Origin: Aidingimonas halophila
GTDB taxonomy: Bacteria; Pseudomonadota; Gammaproteobacteria; Pseudomonadales; Halomonadaceae
DNA length: 64,000 bases
Reading direction: 5' to 3'
Assembly: GCF_900106955.1 (NCBI RefSeq)
Contig: NZ_FNNI01000002.1
Coordinates: 496,001 to 560,000 of the forward strand
The position numbers and the translations under genes are program-made. Below are positions 57,145 through 64,000 of this stretch, piece by piece; positions within the stretch are counted from its first letter, which is position 1; the number at the start of each line of letters is the position of its first letter. The notes beneath the pieces are model-generated. The model worked only from the letters and a program-made list of their open reading frames with translations, ran no database searches and was not told the origin of the DNA.

Positions 57145-58331
57145 CTGCTTGCAGACATCATTTGCCCCAATCGCCACAATGCCTCGGCGAGCCGGTCCGG
57201 AGTGGTGCCGAAATTGAGGCGGGCGAAGCCTGGCCAACCGAAGTCGGCGCCATCGGATAACGCAACGCGCCCCGAGTTCAACAACGGAATGGTTGGCGAC
57301 TCGCCGAGTCCAGTATTGCGCAAGTCCAACCATGCCAGATACGTGGCTTCCGGCCAATGCAATTCAGCACCCGACCAGTTCGTCACGGCGCTACTCAACT
57401 GTGAACGGTTCGAACGCAATGTTTCCAGCAGTGCTTGTCGCCAAGGCTCTCCATGCAAGTAGGCAGCTTCGGCGGCAACCAGGCCCATAATATTGGGTTC
57501 AGGTCGCAAGCCACGTGTTCCAGCCATGAACCGCTGTCGTAGTGCACGATCAGGAATGACGGCACAAGCACAGGTCAGTCCCGCAAGGTTAAAGGTCTTC
57601 GAGGGGGCCCAAAGGGTGACGATACGCTCGGCTAACTCGGGAAACCGATATGCTAATGGCTGATGACATGCGCCTTCATCAAGCAGCAAATCACAGTGCA
57701 ACTCATCCGAGACGATGATCAGATCATGGCGTTCAGCCAGTTCCGCTACAACCGATAGCTCCCAGTCACGCCATATGTGGCCCGTCGGGTTGTGAGGATG
57801 ACACCACAGCAGCATGCGAGTTTCAGGCCGTATCGTCGCTTCGATGGCCTCCGCATCGAGGCTCCACTCGTCACCTGATGTCGATGGTGCCGAAAGTGGT
57901 ACCGTTTGCGACTGTCGTCCGTGCTGACATGCCACTTTCAGAAAGGGGGGATAGATCGGCGTAACGGTCATGATTCCATCACCCGGCTCGGTCAACGCCT
58001 GACAGGCCAAGTGAAGCGCCGGAACGACACCAGGCAGCCATACTTGAGACCGCGGCTCGATACCCCAGCCATAATGGGTATCACTCCATCCACACAGCGA
58101 GTCACGTAGACTGTCAGGAATACGCCCATAGCCGAACACACCATGTTCGACACGTCGATGCAGCGCCTCAATGACGGCCGGGGGTGACGCAAAATCCATA
58201 TCCGCCACCCAGAGAGGCAATACATCGCTGTCATACCGTTGCCATTTCTGCGAAGGCCAAGGCTGTCGACGCTCGATTGGCATGGCAAAATCGAAAACAG
58301 AACGTCCATCAGTCACGTTTGATAGCTCCAT
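57138..58331 (-). CDS. PatB/MalY-type aminotransferase (cystathionine beta-lyase-like)
   Basis: The 397-residue PLP enzyme has the MalY/PatB architecture: PLWVADMDFASPPAVIEAL near the start, the substrate region LLWCHPHNPTGHIW, and the PLP lysine in SKTFNLAGLTCACAVIP. Members cleave cystathionine or other cysteine conjugates. A much longer frame upstream is not coding. The ATG at 58331 has an AAGG very close to it, so the exact start is less sure. It is divergent from the 58355 gene, only 23 bases away. Confidence 0.9.
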   Translation of the reverse strand: MELSNVTDGRSVFDFAMPIERRQPWPSQKWQRYDSDVLPLWVADMDFASPPAVIEALHRRVEHGVFGYGRIPDSLRDSLCGWSDTHYGWGIEPRSQVWLPGVVPALHLACQALTEPGDGIMTVTPIYPPFLKVACQHGRQSQTVPLSAPSTSGDEWSLDAEAIEATIRPETRMLLWCHPHNPTGHIWRDWELSVVAELAERHDLIIVSDELHCDLLLDEGACHQPLAYRFPELAERIVTLWAPSKTFNLAGLTCACAVIPDRALRQRFMAGTRGLRPEPNIMGLVAAEAAYLHGEPWRQALLETLRSNRSQLSSAVTNWSGAELHWPEATYLAWLDLRNTGLGESPTIPLLNSGRVALSDGADFGWPGFARLNFGTTPDRLAEALWRLGQMMSASSQ

Positions 58332-58354
58332 AACCTTGAGGATACGTATTACAC

Positions 58355-58780
58355 ATGCCCAATAGCCCTTTCTATGCCAAGGCGATGCGAGGGAAAACAC
58401 GTCTGGTAGGCCACTGGCTTCAGTTGGGAGACGCATCGCCGGACCGTTTGGCCATGATTCTCGCCGATACGGCCCGTTTGGCCAAACTGGGCGAACCGGA
58501 TGAGACGCCAGACGGTGCCACCCTGGAAGCCTGGAGCAGGGACTCCATGCCGCCACTGTGGGCTGCACGCGCCGTCGTTTTCCTTTTGGTGCAAATGCCC
58601 ACGCGTCCTGTACCACACGATGATTGTGAAGCTTGCGCCTGGGCCTATTGCTGGTTGCGAAATCGTCACTTTGAACGACTAGACGAGGCCTGGCAGGCAC
58701 TACCTGAGCACTTGCAGAGCCGACTTTGGCCTGCCCTGGAGATGGCCTGGAATGACCAAAAGGAACTACGACTGATCTGA
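58355..58780 (+). CDS. Uncharacterised 141-residue protein
   Basis: The product starts MPNSPFYAKAMRGKTRLVGH and is helical, with a Trp-rich C-terminal half and a Cys cluster (DDCEACAWAYCW). I recognise no family. It is divergent from patB with only 23 bases between start codons, so the promoters of both must overlap the coding regions or lie within them. It converges with the HNH gene, with seven bases between stops. Confidence 0.7.
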   Translation: MPNSPFYAKAMRGKTRLVGHWLQLGDASPDRLAMILADTARLAKLGEPDETPDGATLEAWSRDSMPPLWAARAVVFLLVQMPTRPVPHDDCEACAWAYCWLRNRHFERLDEAWQALPEHLQSRLWPALEMAWNDQKELRLI

Positions 58781-58787
58781 TTTCGAT

Positions 58788-59123
58788 CTAGCCATGCCGA
58801 CGCTTAGGGCGAAACCCATCCGGTTTGGTCGAGAGCCATTCGACAAACGTTCGGATACTTTCATGGGACATCAAGGCATCACGGCTGCAATAACCATCCG
58901 CCATTTCCCGCTCGCTGAGCACATGATGTATGTGGCGATGGCAAGCGTGACACAACCAGAGAATCGAGGTCTGCCGCTCAACACGGCTGAATCTTTTGCG
59001 ATACTTGGCCTTACCATGCAGGGATCGAGGAATCAGATGATGCTTGGTCAGTGGTGCTGCCCGACCGCAAAGTTCACATCCGGAAGGACGAGGAGGAGGT
59101 GAATACTCATGTCCCGACGGCAT
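58788..59123 (-). CDS. Small HNH endonuclease
   Basis: The 111-residue protein has an HNH/ββα-metal motif with two zinc-binding CxxC pairs: CELCGRAAPLTKHHLIPRS, then LCHACHRHIHHVLSE. The HHLIP and CHRHIH segments carry the catalytic and metal-binding histidines. AGAGGGG precedes the ATG. Such free HNH proteins are common in chromosomes and are often unassigned; there is no phage or restriction context here. Confidence 0.88.
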   Translation of the reverse strand: MPSGHEYSPPPRPSGCELCGRAAPLTKHHLIPRSLHGKAKYRKRFSRVERQTSILWLCHACHRHIHHVLSEREMADGYCSRDALMSHESIRTFVEWLSTKPDGFRPKRRHG

Positions 59124-59257
59124 GACAGTCCCCTCTGAATCAACAAATCAGGAAGTTATGTTTACTGCGGCTCGGTACCGCACAACGAGCCGATGCAACA
59201 CTTGACCGACTCTGCTCGCCGAGTAATGCTGGATAGCATACTAGCAAGGACAGCATC

Positions 59258-59671
59258 ATGTTTGTTCGAACCATTGAACCTGCTTTCTACGATACCGATG
59301 CCCTTGGCCACATCAACAACACTCGGCTTCCAGCCTGGTTCGAGTGGGCTCGCAATGACCTGTTCAAACTTTTCACACCGGATCTCAACCCCACTAGATG
59401 GACCCTGATCATGGCCCGTCTGGATGTCGAGTTCCATGCCGAGCTTCATTTTGGTAAGGAGGTAGAAATTCGCACTTACCTGAGCCGGCTTGGCAATAGC
59501 TCGTTGACTGTCACCCAGGAAGCCTGGCAGGAGGGAAATCTTGGGGCTCGGGGGAACGTCGTTCTGGTGCACTACGACCATGAGCTCAAGCAGGCCGTAC
59601 CCATAAGCGGCGCGTTGCGACGGGCCTTACAAGTCCATCTGGTGGAGACGACAGCAGGAACCATGTCATGA
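59258..59671 (+). CDS. Acyl-CoA thioesterase, 4-hydroxybenzoyl-CoA thioesterase family
   Basis: The 137-residue hotdog-fold protein shows the YDTDALGHINNTRLPAWFEW motif with the catalytic Asp of the YbgC/4HBT group. It probably hydrolyses short acyl-CoAs. Its end overlaps the ybaK-like start (ATGA). Confidence 0.9.
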   Translation: MFVRTIEPAFYDTDALGHINNTRLPAWFEWARNDLFKLFTPDLNPTRWTLIMARLDVEFHAELHFGKEVEIRTYLSRLGNSSLTVTQEAWQEGNLGARGNVVLVHYDHELKQAVPISGALRRALQVHLVETTAGTMS

Positions 59672-60138
59672 CGCCGGCGGTACGGCAGCTGACACAAGCC
59701 AAGGTCCCCTTTGAATTGAAGGAGTACTCTCACGATCCCAAAACGCCTGCCTATGGAGAGGAGGCCGTCAAGGCGTTAGGCCTTTCTGCCGATGCCGTAT
59801 TCAAGACATTGCTCGCTCGTCTTGAGGATGGTCGACTTGTCGTTGCCATACTGCCAGTATCACGTCAATTGAACCTCAAGGCATTGGCCAAAGCCGCCTC
59901 TGCCAAAAAAGCCACCATGGCCGAGCCGGCAGAAGCGGAACGAGTTACCGGCTACCTTGTCGGAGGCATCAGTCCACTGGGACAGAAAAAGGCCTTACCG
60001 ACCTTCATCGATAACACAGTTGAGCAACTGGATCTTGTTCACGTCAGTGGCGGTCGTCGCGGTCTGGAGATCGCCCTGGCTCCCAATGACCTCAAGCACT
60101 TGACGAAAGCGACGCTGGCTTCACTGACCCAAAAGTGA
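59668..60138 (+). CDS. ybaK: Cys-tRNA(Pro)/Cys-tRNA(Cys) deacylase YbaK
   Basis: The 156-residue protein has the YbaK editing fold: MTPAVRQLTQAKVPFEL, the catalytic-type Lys in VFKTLLARL, then TGYLVGGISPLGQKK and VSGGRRGLEI. It removes mischarged Cys from tRNA-Pro. It is coupled to the upstream thioesterase gene by a 4-base ATGA overlap. Confidence 0.94.
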   Translation: MTPAVRQLTQAKVPFELKEYSHDPKTPAYGEEAVKALGLSADAVFKTLLARLEDGRLVVAILPVSRQLNLKALAKAASAKKATMAEPAEAERVTGYLVGGISPLGQKKALPTFIDNTVEQLDLVHVSGGRRGLEIALAPNDLKHLTKATLASLTQK

Positions 60139-60192
60139 GATGTTTGCGCTCCTTGATGGTCATAGCCATACACGGTCAAGCAGGAACCCAAA

Positions 60193-60495
60193 ATGGCCAT
60201 TCGCTACACACTGTGGCTCGACCCGGACAATCATGCCCTTCATAGCATCGTGGAAGCCGACCTGGAACACTACTTTCTGGAACGTTTTGCCGATTATCCT
60301 CATATACGCTTGTTCGGCGAGGACCCCTACGATTATGATGCGCCGTTCAATCGCCTGTACGATGTTCTGATTGCGCGGGCCGCCGAGTATTGTGAACGAC
60401 AGTGGCAGTATGTACCCACACCGATTCAACTCAACAAGGCGTTCTTCCTGGCAGTAGGACATTCGACCAAGTTCATTAGAGATACCCCATGGTGA
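60193..60495 (+). CDS. Uncharacterised 100-residue protein
   Basis: The product starts MAIRYTLWLDPDNHALHSIV and is acidic, rich in aromatic residues (FADYPHIRLFGEDPYDYDAP). I do not recognise the family. It lies 54 bases after ybaK and overlaps the start of the DUF501 gene by seven bases, suggesting a functional pair or at least coupling. Confidence 0.7.
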   Translation: MAIRYTLWLDPDNHALHSIVEADLEHYFLERFADYPHIRLFGEDPYDYDAPFNRLYDVLIARAAEYCERQWQYVPTPIQLNKAFFLAVGHSTKFIRDTPW

Positions 60496-61013
60496 CCCAA
60501 GTCGATCAGGCACCTGATCAGTATCAACTCGACATCATAGCCAAGCAGTTGGGGAAGGCTCCCCTAGGTCTCGACGCCATCGCGGCCAGCGATGAACAAG
60601 GTGTTCCCTTGGTACTTCGCATGTCGCCTATCATCGATGGCAGGCCATTTCCCACCCTCTATTGGCTATGCGATACCCGGCTCAACCTCGCGCTATCGAA
60701 ACTCGAAGCCAAAGGGCTCATCAAGCAACTGGAATCCCGGCTGAGTGAAGATACCGCACTCCTCGCCGCTTACCACCAAAGCCATGAAGACTATGTCTCG
60801 CGTCGCTGGCATTACATGACACAGGCCCAACGGCAGCAGATAGAGAGTCGAGGGTATCGCAATATACTCGAATCACGCGGCATCGGCGGCATCAGCAACT
60901 GGAATCAAGTTCGCTGTCTGCATATGCAATATGCTCACCACTTGTGCGGCAGTAACGTGATCGGGGAGTGGCTTGACGCCGAATTCAGCATCGCAGACAG
61001 TCTGTCGACCTAA
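60489..61013 (+). CDS. DUF501 family protein
   Basis: The 174-residue protein matches the DUF501 pattern as I recall it: LGKAPLGLDAIAASDEQGVP, then PLVLRMSPIIDGRPFPTLYWLC and a C-terminal HLCGSNVIGEWLDAEF. DUF501 is common in bacteria, with unknown function. The ATG overlaps the previous gene. Confidence 0.88.
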   Translation: MVTQVDQAPDQYQLDIIAKQLGKAPLGLDAIAASDEQGVPLVLRMSPIIDGRPFPTLYWLCDTRLNLALSKLEAKGLIKQLESRLSEDTALLAAYHQSHEDYVSRRWHYMTQAQRQQIESRGYRNILESRGIGGISNWNQVRCLHMQYAHHLCGSNVIGEWLDAEFSIADSLST

Positions 61014-61050
61014 CCGTTCCATTTCCATTCTTGACAAGGACTTTCAGTCA

Positions 61051-61593
61051 GTGGCTTCGATTTGTGTCTATCTAGGCTCCCGCGAAGGGCGAGAGCCCCA
61101 TTTTCGGGAGGCAGCCGCAGCCTTGGGTCATGAAATAGCACAGCGTGGACACCGCCTGGTTTACGGCGGCGGCCGCATCGGTCTCATGGGAGCTATCGCG
61201 GATGCCACACTAGCTGCTGGCGGCAATGCCCTGGGAGTCATGCCGACGCATTTAATTGAACGTGAACAGGCGCATTATGGTCTGACGAAGTTGATCCATG
61301 TAGACGACATGCATCAACGCAAGGCGACGATGGCATTGCATGCCGATGCTTTTATCGCGCTGCCTGGTGGGATCGGCACATTGGAGGAGCTTTTCGAAAG
61401 CTGGACCTGGCAATACCTGGGCCTGCATGACAAACCCATCGGCGTTCTCGATGTCGAAGGTTTCTATACCCCCTTATTGCAATTTCTCGATACGACTGTC
61501 GAGTCCGGGTTTCTTGCTCCACAAACTCGAGCCACGCTATGCTCGGGCGCCACACCTAAAGCGCTGCTCACGGAACTGGAATCACGCCTCTAA
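61051..61593 (+). CDS. LOG family (TIGR00730) nucleotide phosphoribohydrolase
   Basis: The 180-residue protein has the Rossmann-like LOG fold with VYLGSREGREPHF near the start, VYGGGRIGLMGAIAD, and the signature LPGGIGTLEELFESWTW. LOG-family enzymes release bases from nucleoside 5'-monophosphates, including cytokinin precursors in plants. GTG at 61051 has AAGGA about ten bases upstream; frames open further upstream are not coding. Confidence 0.92.
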   Translation: MASICVYLGSREGREPHFREAAAALGHEIAQRGHRLVYGGGRIGLMGAIADATLAAGGNALGVMPTHLIEREQAHYGLTKLIHVDDMHQRKATMALHADAFIALPGGIGTLEELFESWTWQYLGLHDKPIGVLDVEGFYTPLLQFLDTTVESGFLAPQTRATLCSGATPKALLTELESRL

Positions 61594-61670
61594 CATCTGT
61601 GTATGGATGTTGTTCTGCTATTCGCCCTCTCGTAATCGGTGAAGCGTTCATACGTGTTTCCGACACAGAG

Positions 61671-62183
61671 TCACTCAGAGCTAGGCCGGTGTCTAGAAGC
61701 ATCAAGCGTGTGCTGATAGGTCAATTGCAACAGATGTGCATCGTCACCGGCCCGATGACGTTGAATGGCATTGTCCCGAATCAAGGCTTCCTTGGTGACC
61801 GTCCAGACACTCAGCTGATACTCATCAAGCAGACGGCGTAATGCCTCGAGGCGAAAGCGAGGCAGCATTCCCGCGTGGTGAAACAGCAACGACAACCAAG
61901 TGTTGTCATATCCCCAACTATCGCTATACGCCACTCCGATCTCGGTCAGTTCATCATTAAGCCAACGCGCGACTTCAATGATCGCGTGCCCCTCACGAAC
62001 CAAGCGATCTCTGGAAATACCGTGAAGCAACTCAGCCTTTGGATCCCAATGAGTCCACTCTGACAACGGCTGCACGAGGAATGAACAATAGCTACCATCG
62101 GCACGCGCCAGTCCGACCTCTATGGGATAACTACCGCGTCCAAAGCCGGAGGCCTCGATATCGAGCAGAACTGGCAAGGTCAC
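61671..62183 (-). CDS. DEDD-family 3'-5' exonuclease-like protein
   Basis: The 170-residue protein has a DEDD exonuclease pattern: LLDIEASGFG (DxE), AYSDSWGYDNTW (Asp), and HRAGDDAHLLQLTY (HxxxxD). It resembles RNase T or polymerase III epsilon-like enzymes, but the substrate is unknown. GTG at 62183 with AAGGAG four bases before it is favoured over upstream starts. The first methionine-coded extension lacks support. Confidence 0.8.
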   Translation of the reverse strand: MTLPVLLDIEASGFGRGSYPIEVGLARADGSYCSFLVQPLSEWTHWDPKAELLHGISRDRLVREGHAIIEVARWLNDELTEIGVAYSDSWGYDNTWLSLLFHHAGMLPRFRLEALRRLLDEYQLSVWTVTKEALIRDNAIQRHRAGDDAHLLQLTYQHTLDASRHRPSSE

Positions 62184-62285
62184 AAGGCTCCTTCCTCCAC
62201 ATCCCGAATGCGAACACGACAACGACCCGATGAGGGTTATAACCCATGACACTCCCAGCTTAAGATCCCATGAGATCCAAGTCGA

Positions 62286-62786
62286 TCATCGTGTCATTCC
62301 GTCTCCTGGTTCCAGCATGGCATTCTGATCCGCAAGATGCTGCCAATAGGCTGCTTTGTTCAAGTCGACCGGCAATCCCAAGACGCCTTCTCGATACGCT
62401 TGGGCCAGGCGTCGAGCCGCCAATGGGTGGCCGGCTTCACCGGCACGCGCATACCAGGTGACAGCATGATCATTCCGGCTGGGGTACTGGGTACATCCAT
62501 GTTCATAGATGCGACCGGCTTGATACTGTGCGCACCTCTCTCCACTGTGGGCAGCCTGGAGCACATACTGCGCTCCTCGAGCCTTGTCCTGAGGATTCAC
62601 GGCACGCTGAAATAACATGTGCCCATAACGCGATAAGGCGGATGTATGTCCCGCTTCGGCACAACGTTGAAACAGGTGCATCGCGAAGCGTTGCGTACGA
62701 GGTGAGCGAGGCAGCCAACGTGCATGGCACAGTTGCTTTGCAAGGCGAAATTCAAGGTGGGTGAACAGTGACGATGCCTGCGACAT
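62286..62786 (-). CDS. Sel1-repeat protein
   Basis: The 166-residue protein has Sel1-like repeats: FQRCAEAGHTSALSRYGHML, YVLQAAHSGERCAQYQAG and WYARAGEAGHPLAARRLAQ. It is a helical solenoid that may mediate protein contacts. No signal peptide is visible. The ATG is at 62786, about 220 bases from the divergent aldo-keto reductase gene. Confidence 0.85.
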   Translation of the reverse strand: MSQASSLFTHLEFRLAKQLCHARWLPRSPRTQRFAMHLFQRCAEAGHTSALSRYGHMLFQRAVNPQDKARGAQYVLQAAHSGERCAQYQAGRIYEHGCTQYPSRNDHAVTWYARAGEAGHPLAARRLAQAYREGVLGLPVDLNKAAYWQHLADQNAMLEPGDGMTR

Positions 62787-62938
62787 GATAAACGACTCTG
62801 AATTCTGTGAGCGAATACAACCGCTTGTGGCAGAAACCTCCTGCCATCATCCAGCTTTCATCATTCATCGGCCGGCACCGCCGGGCGATGGGAGGGCAAG
62901 GATACGCTCACCACGTCAGCGACTCAACCCTCCGATAT

Positions 62939-62967
62939 TTGCCGAGCAACCGCCCCGCGGCTAACAT
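62939..62967 (+). promoter_or_regulatory. Possible promoter of the tas-like gene
   Basis: TTGCCG (62939-62944) and TAACAT (62962-62967) are 17 bases apart, with four of six matches each. Confidence 0.35.
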
Positions 62968-63006
62968 GCGATTTCATATAGCGATCCCTTCAAACAGGAG
63001 AGATGG

Positions 63007-64000
63007 ATGCAGACCCGACCTCTTGGCGATACCGGCATTCACGTCAGTCGTTTGTGCTTGGGTACAATGACATTCGGAGAACAAAATACGGAAGCTGAGG
63101 CGCATGAACAGTTGGATCGAGCGGTGGCTTTCGGCATCAATTTCATCGATACGGCTGAAATGTATCCTGTCCCTCCCAAGGCCGATACCCAGGGCAGAAC
63201 CGAGTCCTATATAGGTAGCTGGTTGCGACGCCGTCAGTGTCGTGACGATGTCATCATAGCGACTAAAGCGACAGGCCCAGGACTTGAGCACATACGTGGC
63301 GGTCCACGGCTGACGCGCGATCACCTTCATCAGGCCATCGATGGTAGTCTGTCGCGGCTCCAAACGGATTACATCGACCTCTATCAGTTGCACTGGCCGG
63401 ATCGTCACACCAACTTCTTCGGTCAGTTAGGGTATACCCCCGATGACGATGAAGATGCGACGGCGCTGGAAGAGACGTTATCAGCACTCAAGGAACTGGT
63501 TGATGCTGGGAAAGTAAGAGCCATAGGCCTTTCCAACGATACACCTTGGGGAGTCATGCAATGTTTACGTCTCGCTGAAACCATGGACGTGCCCCGTGTC
63601 GCCAGCATACAGAACCCCTATAACTTGCTGAATCGAAGCTTTGAAGTTGGACTGGCCGAAATCGCACACCGAGAATGCGTGGGGCTGTTGGCCTACTCCC
63701 CCCTGGCATTCGGCGTATTGTCCGGGAAATACCTTGACGGCGCTCGTCCACCCAAAGGACGTTTGACGCTTTTTGAACGCTTCAAGCGCTATACATCAGA
63801 AGCTGCTGAACAAGCAACCCGTGCCTATGTCAAAATCGCTCGCCAGCATGGCCTGGATCCCGCTCAAATGGCACTGGCCTATGTCAACTCCCGTCCCTTC
63901 CTTACCAGCAACATCATCGGCGCCACGACCATGGAACAACTCGAGACCAATTTGGCCAGTGAAGGACTGCGCCTTGACCAGGAAGTCATCGATGCGATCG
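63007..64000 (+). CDS. tas: Tas-like NADP-dependent aldo-keto reductase, partial (C-terminus outside window)
   Basis: An open frame starts at ATG 63007 (AGGAG six bases upstream) and runs off the window after 331 codons. It starts MQTRPLGDTGIHVSRLCLG, and has the aldo-keto reductase Asp and Tyr (NFIDTAEMYPVPPK) with Lys and His further on (ATKATG and LYQLHWPDRH). The AKR11/Tas-like sequence has SNDTPWGVMQC and PLAFGVLSGKYLDG. The substrate is unknown. The stop codon lies beyond the window. Confidence 0.9.
   Translation, partial: MQTRPLGDTGIHVSRLCLGTMTFGEQNTEAEAHEQLDRAVAFGINFIDTAEMYPVPPKADTQGRTESYIGSWLRRRQCRDDVIIATKATGPGLEHIRGGPRLTRDHLHQAIDGSLSRLQTDYIDLYQLHWPDRHTNFFGQLGYTPDDDEDATALEETLSALKELVDAGKVRAIGLSNDTPWGVMQCLRLAETMDVPRVASIQNPYNLLNRSFEVGLAEIAHRECVGLLAYSPLAFGVLSGKYLDGARPPKGRLTLFERFKRYTSEAAEQATRAYVKIARQHGLDPAQMALAYVNSRPFLTSNIIGATTMEQLETNLASEGLRLDQEVIDAI

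Overview
The window is a gene-dense, moderately GC-rich stretch of a gammaproteobacterial chromosome. Gene content and order (dut-algC-argB; ftsY-ftsE-ftsX-rpoH; prfB-lysS; xerD-dsbC-hom-thrC-recJ; rpsP-rimM-trmD-rplS beside ffh-ypjD-corB) match what I recall of Pseudomonas and its marine and halophilic relatives. The protein sequences look most like Halomonadaceae (Halomonas and close genera). That genus-level call is inference from memory, not a database match. No prophage, IS element, CRISPR array or rRNA operon was seen. The longest gene-free gap is 291 bases.

Layout. 1-7.2 kb: a partial YeeE/YedE sulfur-transport gene, trpS, ald, then the leftward rpmB-rpmG-mutM-rlmI-DUF2007 run and radC. 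7.3-12.1 kb: rightward coaBC-dut-algC-argB-slmA (CoA, dUTP, sugar phosphate and arginine metabolism, nucleoid occlusion). 12.2-16.1 kb: leftward ftsY-ftsE-ftsX and rpoH. 16.1-20.7 kb: rsmD and zapB, then a leftward bolA-like/holD-like/rimI run, an MFS exporter and a small acidic protein. 20.8-23.5 kb: prfB (with its programmed +1 frameshift) and lysS. 23.7-28.9 kb: an accessory-looking insert holding fadL and a MerR regulator-copper ATPase-25-residue membrane peptide operon, followed by a VOC protein. 28.9-35.2 kb: xerD-dsbC-hom-thrC-recJ. 35.3-41.4 kb: translation and SRP genes, ypjD and a CorB-like protein. 41.5-47.7 kb: a coupled TetR/LplT-PlsC pair, a SRAP-family protein without its catalytic residues, and a large M16 protease. 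47.8-54.2 kb: sbcB, minCDE and a DUF349 protein. 54.3-64 kb: phaB, initiator tRNA, DUF3750, cnoX, patB and small metabolic, nuclease and hypothetical genes, ending in a partial aldo-keto reductase gene.

How the genes work together. Cell division is heavily represented: FtsE/FtsX, ZapB, SlmA, MinCDE and XerD. FtsY and Ffh together give the SRP targeting route. Ribosome biogenesis and translation are covered by L19, L28, L33, S16, RimM, TrmD, RsmD, RlmI, RF2, LysRS, TrpRS and initiator tRNA. Many genes are translationally coupled through 1-4 base overlaps, and several start with TTG or GTG (minD, minE, the CorB-like gene, plsC fusion, rlmI, rimI, the LOG gene and an exonuclease).

The most unusual items are: the SRAP protein at 44120-44806, whose four active-site positions are all substituted; the 25-residue membrane peptide coupled to copA at 28327-28404, together with a MerR regulator that has a reduced metal pocket and a perfect 21-base operator; the doubly TTG-initiated minDE pair; an initiator tRNA with an apparent U1:U72 mismatch; and a probable near-leaderless rsmD transcript.
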